From Companilactobacillus sp. (GTDB taxonomy: Bacteria > Bacillota > Bacilli > Lactobacillales > Lactobacillaceae): a stretch of DNA of 64,000 bases. The position numbers and the translations under genes are program-made. Below the pieces are notes generated by a model. It was not told the origin of the DNA and did not search any database. It was given only the letters and a program-made list of their open reading frames with translations. Each line of letters opens with the position of its first letter. Position 1 is the first letter of the stretch. The stretch covers positions 2,046,001 to 2,110,000 of the forward strand of contig NZ_JAKVLR010000001.1 in assembly GCF_022484265.1 (NCBI RefSeq), in the 5' to 3' direction. Positions 58,204 to 64,000 of the stretch are shown piece after piece.

Positions 58204-59340
58204 ATGAAATTTCTTATCGCTCCAGGAAAATATCATGACTCATCCATTAGCTCAAAATTAGTGGGTCAAGCGATATACAGTGGTATTTCACGGGCATTGC
58301 CTAATGCTCAAATTGTTACGATGCCGGTGACCGATAGTAAATATGGTATGCCGGCGTTAGTTGCTCATACGATCGGTGGCCGTTGGGTCGATCTGCCGTT
58401 TTTTGATGCCTTCTGGCAAAACAAAATGGGCACGTATTTGCTAACTAACATTGATAGTCAGGATACCGCAATAATAGATACAGAACAAATAGTAGGTCCT
58501 GAGCTAGCTACCTCAAAAACGCGAAATGATCTTTTTCATGCTACGAGTTATGGAATCGGCGAATTCATCATGGACGCGGTGACTAGCGGTATTCATGAAA
58601 TAGTTATCTGTTTAGGGACATCTGAAACGTTTGATGGCGGTTTAGGAGCCTTACAAGCTCTTGGAGCAAAGATTTACGATGAAGGCGGGGATTTGATACC
58701 GGAAGGTGAAAATCCACTGATAAACGGATATGAGGCTGATTTAGATGACGTCTATCGTATCTTGAGAAAAGTTCGGATCACAGTGCTGCTGAGTTATTCA
58801 TCCAGCTATGAATCCAAAGAAAAACGTGATTATTTATCAGAAACACAAAAAGATTTTTTAGAAGATAACTTACTTTATATTACAGAAAAAATTAATAAGA
58901 AGTATAATTTAGATATACATCCAATGCCTCACTCAGGGGCAATCAAAACATTAGCTGGGGCTTTTGCTATGATGAGAGCTCATATTTCCCGAAGTTCGTT
59001 TGAATGGATAGCAAACGTGACTGGGATGGATGAGACGATTCGTTCAGCCGATGTGATGATCACTGCCACGGATGAGGTGTCGGCTGAATCTATGCATGAT
59101 GAAATTCTGTTTCATTTGAGTAAAATTGCCGGATATTCGAAGATGCCGACGTTTGTCTTGTGCAACAACTTTATCGACGATTTTGAAGATTATGAACAAC
59201 TTTTTACCGGGATCTTCTCAACTCAGATGTCGAATTACTCTACAAAGGTTCAGGACGAGCAATTAGTTTTTGAACATTATGAATCGATTGCTAATCAATT
59301 AGCACGAACATTGGGTGCATTTCATAATGTAAACCATTGA
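58204..59340 (+). CDS. Glycerate-kinase-fold protein with degenerate active site
   Basis: The 378-residue protein aligns with glycerate kinases (GlxK/GarK) end to end: MKFLIAPGKYHDSS, PNAQIVTMPVTDSKYG, and LGTSETFDGGLGALQALGAK. In true kinases these are IAPDSFK, PVADGGEG and GGSATNDGG. The GEGxxDxQT motif near the end is ITATDEVSAESMHDE here. So the substrate and phosphate residues are largely replaced. It is a diverged paralogue, perhaps with a new role. It starts with AAAGGAAG upstream and is divergent from a tyrosine phosphatase. Confidence 0.7.
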   Translation: MKFLIAPGKYHDSSISSKLVGQAIYSGISRALPNAQIVTMPVTDSKYGMPALVAHTIGGRWVDLPFFDAFWQNKMGTYLLTNIDSQDTAIIDTEQIVGPELATSKTRNDLFHATSYGIGEFIMDAVTSGIHEIVICLGTSETFDGGLGALQALGAKIYDEGGDLIPEGENPLINGYEADLDDVYRILRKVRITVLLSYSSSYESKEKRDYLSETQKDFLEDNLLYITEKINKKYNLDIHPMPHSGAIKTLAGAFAMMRAHISRSSFEWIANVTGMDETIRSADVMITATDEVSAESMHDEILFHLSKIAGYSKMPTFVLCNNFIDDFEDYEQLFTGIFSTQMSNYSTKVQDEQLVFEHYESIANQLARTLGAFHNVNH

Positions 59341-59409
59341 AATAAATAAAATTATGCATTAATCTTAAGGTAAAGCTTTTGATTAAGCGTGTTGTTGGAG
59401 GATTAAATT

Positions 59410-59886
59410 ATGGAACAAGATTATGAAAAGATTCTAGTACCAGTTGATGGTTCTAAAGAAGCTGAAATGGCATTTCGTAAAGCCGTTAAAGTTGCACAAA
59501 TGAACAAGGGTCATCTAGATGTTTTGACAGTTCTAGATACTAAGCAATTTATCGGACTTCACGGTGGAATGTTAAATGGGGATGTAATTTACCAACTTTC
59601 AGAAGATGCTCAAAAGTATCTTAATGAATTAAAGGATGAAGCTGTCAAAGATGGATTCAACGCTGATGACATTGCTATCCACGTTCGTTTTGGTGAACCA
59701 AAGACAGTTATTGCTACAGAATTTGTTGAAGAATACAAGAACGACCTCATTATGATCGGTTCAACAGGTATGAACGCTGTAACTAGATTGTTGGTTGGTT
59801 CAGTTTCAGAATACGTTACAAGAAATGCTCGTACTGACGTTATTATCGTTAGAACAGATGTTGATAACAAAGCAATCGGCAAATAA
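59410..59886 (+). CDS. Universal stress protein (UspA family)
   Basis: The 158-residue protein has KILVPVDGSKEAEMAF at 7-22 and the ATP-binding motif GSTGMNAVTRLLVGSVS (G2xG9xGS) near 117-133, so it is of the ATP-binding type. It folds as a Rossmann-like dimer in the cytosol. TTGGAGGAT precedes the ATG. Codon use is biased, pointing to high expression. A terminator follows. Confidence 0.94.
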   Translation: MEQDYEKILVPVDGSKEAEMAFRKAVKVAQMNKGHLDVLTVLDTKQFIGLHGGMLNGDVIYQLSEDAQKYLNELKDEAVKDGFNADDIAIHVRFGEPKTVIATEFVEEYKNDLIMIGSTGMNAVTRLLVGSVSEYVTRNARTDVIIVRTDVDNKAIGK

Positions 59887-60075
59887 TTAAATGTTTTCGT
59901 GCGACCAAATAGTTGGCACGTTCCCGCAACAACAGCAATTCAGATTTGGCGACTAAATAGAAGCCACATAATACTCGAAAAAGGATGGACAGATGTTCAT
60001 TCTTTTTTATTTTCTGAAATTTTTTTGCTTGTGACTTTGCGTGCGGTTAACTACAATGAAACTGGAATAGATTTG

Positions 60076-60100
60076 AAGTTGGCGTCTGCCAGCTTTTTTA
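60076..60100 (+). terminator. Terminator of the uspA-type gene
   Basis: AAGTTGGC/GCCAGCTT (one G-U) with a GTCT loop and T-run. Confidence 0.72.
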
Positions 60101-60115
60101 TTTGTGGAGATAACT

Positions 60116-60667
60116 ATGAAAAGATGCACGTGGGCTGAAGACAGCTTTAAAGAAATGGAAGATTATCACGATCACGAGTGGTGCAAACCTAGCCATGATG
60201 AACGCTACTTTTTTGAAATGCTGACTTTAGAATTATCTCAAGCGGGACTATCTTGGTCGACGATCATCAAACGCCGCGATGGCTACAAAAAAGCTTTTGC
60301 AAATTTTGATTACGATAAAGTGGCTCAATTTGATGAAACAAAGCGTGATCAGTTGTTGCAAGATTCAGGAATCATCCGCAACAAGTTAAAGGTTAACGCG
60401 ACTATCAACAATGCTAAGATCATTGTTGAGATGCATCAAAATGGCGAACGATTCTCAGATTATATTTGGAGCTTTGTCGATAACAAGGCAATCGATCATC
60501 ATTTGCAAGATGAGTCGCAGATGCCTGCACAAGATGAGTTGTCGCAAACCATCAGCAAGGATTTAAAGAAAAAGGGATTTCGGTTCGTTGGGCCAACGAT
60601 CATTTATTCTTTTTTACAAGCTGTTGGTGTAATAAATGATCATTTAGATCAATGTGATTTTAAATAA
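60116..60667 (+). CDS. tag: DNA-3-methyladenine glycosylase I
   Basis: The 183-residue enzyme excises 3-methyladenine from alkylated DNA. The zinc ligands are visible: Cys4 (MKRCTWAED), His near 18-20 (DYHDHEWC), and HLDQC at the end. LELSQAGLSWSTIIKRRDGYKKAF and DSGIIRNKLKV are family motifs. It starts at ATG 60116 behind TGGAGA. The 43-bp gap to the next gene may allow cotranscription. Confidence 0.95.
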   Translation: MKRCTWAEDSFKEMEDYHDHEWCKPSHDERYFFEMLTLELSQAGLSWSTIIKRRDGYKKAFANFDYDKVAQFDETKRDQLLQDSGIIRNKLKVNATINNAKIIVEMHQNGERFSDYIWSFVDNKAIDHHLQDESQMPAQDELSQTISKDLKKKGFRFVGPTIIYSFLQAVGVINDHLDQCDFK

Positions 60668-60709
60668 ACAAAATTTTCAGTATAATGATAGCTAACTGGA
60701 GGAAGTAAT

Positions 60710-61201
60710 ATGAATTCTGAAACTATTAGTGAGTTAGGCGAGTGGCTTGACCAAAACGCAAAGCAGATCGAGGACAAGTCAGTGGAGTTCGACCCACAAC
60801 GTGTCTACAATGTGATCGATAATTTGGAGGTCTTAAGAAAGCCAATCAAAGAATACTTTGATATGACTGAGGAAGACTACTATGAAAATGAATCAGATCA
60901 TCAATTAACTTTGCAAAAGCCTGACGCTAAATTGAGTGAGCTTAAAGACCGTGTCTTGGTGAATCATATCGACGGATCTTTAGCTGACCACCAAGTCAAT
61001 TTTACTTATAATCATGAAAATCCTTTCCCTGACGGACAATATGATGCCAAGGTTGATGTCAACATGATCAACTATTCTTTTATTGTGATCGGCGCTGTTT
61101 TTGCCAACACAATTATCGCTGACGTGAGAAATTCAATTTCAAGAGATGCTATCTTGTCCATTGGATTAGCAGCTAAAGCGTTGGATGACTGGCAAAAATA
61201 A
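60710..61201 (+). CDS. Uncharacterised protein in an ABC cassette
   Basis: The 163-residue protein is acidic and soluble. It has an Asp/Glu-rich helical first half (SELGEWLDQNAKQIEDK, MTEEDYYENESD) and a C-terminal hydrophobic pair of segments (SFIVIGAVFANTIIADV, ILSIGLAAKAL). I do not recognise a family. Its TAA is directly followed by the ATG of the ABC ATPase (no gap), so the two are co-translated. It may be an accessory factor of that transporter (inference). GGAGGAAG precedes the ATG. Confidence 0.65.
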   Translation: MNSETISELGEWLDQNAKQIEDKSVEFDPQRVYNVIDNLEVLRKPIKEYFDMTEEDYYENESDHQLTLQKPDAKLSELKDRVLVNHIDGSLADHQVNFTYNHENPFPDGQYDAKVDVNMINYSFIVIGAVFANTIIADVRNSISRDAILSIGLAAKALDDWQK

Positions 61202-62020
61202 ATGAATTTATTATCAGTCAAGGATCTATCGTTTGAAATTGGAGGTTACTTTGCGTACAAGCATGTAACCTTTTCTTTATCTCAAAATGAGGCAATCGGC
61301 ATAACAGGGGATGGCGGTTCAGGCAAGACAGCCTTGTTGGAAACTATTGTTGGGATGAATGATTCTGATAGCGGATCGGTCAAGTTTGCATCAGGAACTA
61401 GAATTGGCTTTATGCCACAATTAGAAACTGAACAAATTGATGAGACGGTCAGTCAATACTTGGAAACTAATCGTCAAATTGCTGGAAAATTAGCAGTTAG
61501 TTCAGCACAATTAGTCGATCTGGCATCGTTTATGGGAATGAGACCCTATATGGATCGTTCAGTCGAAAACTTGTCAATGGGAATGAAACAGCGCGTTAGT
61601 TTTTTGAATGCAGTTGCTAAAAGACCAAATGTCTTGATCTTGGATGATCCATTTTCATTTCAAAATAGTTTTTATGCTCATAATATGATGGAAATCATCA
61701 AAGATCTCCAAGGGCACGGCTCGGGTATTATTATCGCAAGCCCAATGCGAGATACGATCATTGAAGAAAATTTGAATACTCATTATATTTTGAATGAGAA
61801 GACCCTCAATATTTTACATGTCGACCAAAGTGCTTATTTATTAGCATTTCGTGCCACGACAGATTCGATGGCGATCACTAAAGATATCGCACAGTATGCG
61901 ACTAGCTCGGCAAATGGCTTGATTGAGATCAAAGTACCATTCGTGCAAAAAGAACGAGTCTTAGCTACGATGCTAGATATGAATTATTTGTTTGAGGGGA
62001 TGGTAAGCCTTGAAGTTTAA
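61202..62020 (+). CDS. ABC transporter ATPase with altered catalytic residues
   Basis: The 272-residue protein has Walker A GDGGSGKT (36-43), Q-loop Gln 73, signature LSMGMKQR (124-131) and Walker B LILDD (145-149). At the catalytic Glu the residue is Asp149, and at the H-loop His position the sequence is IIIASPMRD (Pro181). It resembles bacitracin/EcsA-type exporters in length. Loss of both catalytic residues suggests slow or regulated ATP use. The start directly follows the stop of the upstream gene; the downstream permease overlaps by 11 bp. Confidence 0.82.
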   Translation: MNLLSVKDLSFEIGGYFAYKHVTFSLSQNEAIGITGDGGSGKTALLETIVGMNDSDSGSVKFASGTRIGFMPQLETEQIDETVSQYLETNRQIAGKLAVSSAQLVDLASFMGMRPYMDRSVENLSMGMKQRVSFLNAVAKRPNVLILDDPFSFQNSFYAHNMMEIIKDLQGHGSGIIIASPMRDTIIEENLNTHYILNEKTLNILHVDQSAYLLAFRATTDSMAITKDIAQYATSSANGLIEIKVPFVQKERVLATMLDMNYLFEGMVSLEV

Positions 62021-62684
62021 ACTTCTGTATGCAAATTTCACTAAGTTATTATTAGCAGATCTGATCTATCCTATTCTATTAGCGTTTATGATCATTTTTG
62101 AGATCATGTTCAACATGCTCATCGGCAGCAATACTACCATTAAATTTACTAGTATCATTATCATGAATTTCTTTATTGCAATTATTTTAGCAATGTATTT
62201 TTTGAAAAAAGATACCGATGAGAACCGCTATTTGAAACAACGGGTCAATAATTATCATTTATACGCCATCACTCAAATGCTAGTGTTGGTAACTGCCAAC
62301 TTGATCTTGGCGATTTTTTCAGGAATATTTACATTTATGTTCTCGAATTCACCAGGAGCAAATGCGACAATGCTCCTGACCTTGATCACCACGCAATGGG
62401 TCGCAACGGCAATCGTCTTCACGTGTCGTTCGCAATGGACCAATCACAAATACATCGCAACCATTTGTTTAGTGATAGTGGTATTCTTTGCATTGGCAGA
62501 CAGCAATAATGCCGTGTTAGTCTATATCAACTGGATTCTCCCTCCAGTTTCAAATATGGTCGTGACTTTCCAGGAAAAGTCCAAAATGTTGGCACTTTTT
62601 CCATTGGTGATTCGTCAATTAGCGTATGCTATTATCCTTTTCGGGATCAGCGAATTCTTCAATAAAAAAAGTTACATAAAGTAA
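62010..62684 (+). CDS. ABC transporter permease of the 61202 ATPase
   Basis: The 224-residue protein has six predicted helices (about 12-35, 45-65, 88-110, 120-140, 148-168 and 195-215), the pattern of small ABC-2-type permeases. No substrate motif is visible. It starts at TTG 62010, nine nt after GAGGGGA, and overlaps the ATPase gene by 11 bp, which shows coupling. Cargo unknown. Confidence 0.78.
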   Translation: MKFKLLYANFTKLLLADLIYPILLAFMIIFEIMFNMLIGSNTTIKFTSIIIMNFFIAIILAMYFLKKDTDENRYLKQRVNNYHLYAITQMLVLVTANLILAIFSGIFTFMFSNSPGANATMLLTLITTQWVATAIVFTCRSQWTNHKYIATICLVIVVFFALADSNNAVLVYINWILPPVSNMVVTFQEKSKMLALFPLVIRQLAYAIILFGISEFFNKKSYIK

Positions 62685-62760
62685 TAAAAAAAGCTTGCTA
62701 TCGAAAGCTCAATTTGTTTAAATATCGGAATGAAGAATTTTAGTTTATGGAGGTCGTAAA

Positions 62761-63285
62761 ATGAGTAACATCTATTTGCGTCAAGCTAGAAGTGAAGATT
62801 TACCAAAAGTATTAGACATAATTTCCGGTGCGAAAAAAACACTTAGAGATCGTGGCGTTGACCAATGGCAAACCGGCTATCCTGATGAAGCGATTTTGAA
62901 ACAAGATTTAGATGATGGAATCAATTATGTAATGTTATTAGATGGTGAAGTTGTGGGAACAGCTGCACTACAACAAGGAATCGAACCTAACTACGAGAAG
63001 ATCGTTAATGGTAGCTGGGATAAAGACTCTAACAAAGAATATTCAGTAATTCATCGAATTGCAGTTGAGCCAGGACATCAAGGACAACATTTATCAGCTG
63101 CTTTGATCCGTCAATTATTGACGATTTCATATCAATTAGGATACACAGATGTAAGAATCGATACTCATCCAGAAAATCTCGTAATGCAACATGTTATTAC
63201 AACCAATGGCTTTGTTGAAAAAGGCGAGATCAGTATGGAAGAAGACGAAGGCGTACGTAAAGCTTATCAATTGCTTTTGTATTAA
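62761..63285 (+). CDS. GNAT-family N-acetyltransferase
   Basis: The 174-residue protein has the acetyl-CoA motif IAVEPGHQGQHLSAALI (near 105-121), with the pyrophosphate-binding QGQHLS turn, and DTHPENLVMQHVITTNGF, as in the RimI/ElaA-like GNAT group. TATGGAGGT precedes the ATG. It stands just behind the ABC cassette but with a 76-bp gap. A 16-bp perfect palindrome (63291-63306) follows its stop. Substrate unknown. Confidence 0.88.
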   Translation: MSNIYLRQARSEDLPKVLDIISGAKKTLRDRGVDQWQTGYPDEAILKQDLDDGINYVMLLDGEVVGTAALQQGIEPNYEKIVNGSWDKDSNKEYSVIHRIAVEPGHQGQHLSAALIRQLLTISYQLGYTDVRIDTHPENLVMQHVITTNGFVEKGEISMEEDEGVRKAYQLLLY

Positions 63286-63290
63286 TCCTT

Positions 63291-63306
63291 CTTACATTAA
63301 TGTAAG
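63291..63306. promoter_or_regulatory. Perfect 16-bp palindrome
   Basis: CTTACATTAATGTAAG begins 6 bp after the GNAT stop. No T-run follows, so an operator for a downstream promoter is as likely as an RNA hairpin. Confidence 0.4.
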
Positions 63307-63344
63307 GTCAAAAGAACTTGCAATAGTTGTATAATTATATTTAT

Positions 63345-63374
63345 TAAAAAACCATCTTTTATGATGGTTTTTTT
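63345..63374 (+). terminator. Rho-independent terminator
   Basis: AAAAAACCATC/GATGGTTTTTTT with a short loop, ahead of the metallophosphoesterase gene. Confidence 0.85.
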
Positions 63375-63427
63375 GTTTGTTATGGTCTAAAACATGATAA
63401 TATTTAGTCGATTAGGAGAATGCAATC

Positions 63428-64000
63428 GTGAAAATTAAATTCCTTACTAAGAAAATTTTTAGACCGAGACCAACAGAATTTATCTCTGTTCAAACGGATA
63501 GTTTTTTGAGAAAATTGAAGCCGAGACCATTTTTTACAGAATATATCGGCAATGTTTTCACGAAAAATGTCAAACCAAACTTAACTGACAACTGTTTAAC
63601 TTTGTCAGTTTTGACTGACACGCATGAAAAAGCGGTCGCCAGTTCCTCATATTATGGTCTCAATGGGGTACGTCATATTATCGAAGCAAATCGTGCCTGC
63701 GATGAGCTGCCTGTGGATTATAATGTTCACTTAGGCGACATGATCGACGGTAGCGATAAGCCCGAAATCAGTCGTGGACTTCTAAGATTTACGATGGAAA
63801 ACTACGAAAGTAGCAAGCATCCATTCTTTGTTTTGGAGGGTAATCATGATGAAAACGATAAATATGATGAACACAAATTCATTACATCAGCGTCATTTGA
63901 ACGTGACGACTATTATGACTTAGTCACGAAACACAATTTTGAACAATCATCAATTCATCGTCTGAATGAAGTTTCCAAAGTCGGTTGGATCGACAAAGGC
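63428..64000 (+). CDS. Metallophosphoesterase, 5' part (runs off right edge)
   Basis: Translation from GTG 63428, with TAGGAGAATG upstream, is open for 191 codons to the end of the window. The calcineurin-like metal motifs appear in order: VLTDTHE (near 62-68), LGDMIDG (near 104-110) and LEGNHDEND (near 136-144). The first 55 residues, with two RPRP repeats, precede the core. The C-terminus is outside. Similar proteins are phosphodiesterases or surface phosphatases of unknown substrate. Confidence 0.85.
   Translation, partial: MKIKFLTKKIFRPRPTEFISVQTDSFLRKLKPRPFFTEYIGNVFTKNVKPNLTDNCLTLSVLTDTHEKAVASSSYYGLNGVRHIIEANRACDELPVDYNVHLGDMIDGSDKPEISRGLLRFTMENYESSKHPFFVLEGNHDENDKYDEHKFITSASFERDDYYDLVTKHNFEQSSIHRLNEVSKVGWIDKG

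Noticed and set aside
59899..60138. 79-codon frame between the uspA-type gene and tag
   Set aside because: It reads through the terminator at 60076 and into tag; no ribosome site.

Overview
The window looks like chromosome of a low-GC, Gram-positive, facultatively heterofermentative lactic acid bacterium (Lactobacillaceae). The evidence is xylulose-5-phosphate/fructose-6-phosphate phosphoketolase, a PadC/PadR phenolic-acid pair, SLAP-type cell-wall domains, an LCP wall protein, PerR, strong AGGAGG ribosome sites and AT-rich rho-independent terminators. The set of genes would fit Companilactobacillus, but that genus is an inference from protein style; no rRNA or other marker is present. I saw no tRNA, rRNA, CRISPR or prophage.

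Layout. 1-3.7 kb: a secreted surface protein running off the left edge, a Cof-type HAD phosphatase, and a TetR gene divergent from an NAD(P)-dependent reductase with a shared operator. 3.7-8.9 kb: an aconitase, citrate synthase, isocitrate dehydrogenase operon, the oxidative half-TCA arm leading to 2-oxoglutarate. 8.9-13 kb: a TetR-linked MacB-like ABC exporter and an orphan cobT. 13-26.5 kb: membrane proteins, SDR, aldo/keto and Gfo/Idh oxidoreductases, a fumarate-reductase-like flavoprotein, a secreted glucosaminidase, a MerR regulator and an LCP protein. 27-31 kb: perR with a PerR box, two VIT-type metal transporters and two PAP2 phosphatases. 31-42 kb: a mini RIC protein, two tandem secreted esterases, an Old Yellow Enzyme, lipoate ligase, diacetyl reductase, an isochorismatase-fold hydrolase, a ClbS-like protein, and padC/padR with a perfect operator. 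42-50 kb: an ion permease, an organophosphate transporter, a YdbS/YdbT-like PH-domain operon, a DyP peroxidase and an Ntn amide hydrolase. 50-55.6 kb: a GntR regulator and phosphoketolase that share a dyad operator, then an IS3/IS150-type element sitting inside an older palindromic repeat. 56-64 kb: HD and tyrosine phosphatases, a glycerate-kinase-fold protein lacking the family motifs, a universal stress protein, Tag glycosylase, an unusual ABC cassette, a GNAT and a partial metallophosphoesterase.

Themes. Redox and detoxification enzymes are dense (five SDR-fold reductases, aldo/keto reductase, OYE, flavoprotein, DyP, PadC), most with their own small regulator. Long intergenic spaces are filled by large imperfect-palindrome repeats. 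At least two families recur in the window: one marked by a TATGAGGGCCGRCTCCGG end, one bracketed by GAGCGTAA and CGCGTTT. The best candidates for new biology are the GntR/phosphoketolase operator pair, the glycerate-kinase-fold protein with lost motifs, the ABC cassette with substituted catalytic residues, the small structured transcript near 42.2 kb, and the repeat families.
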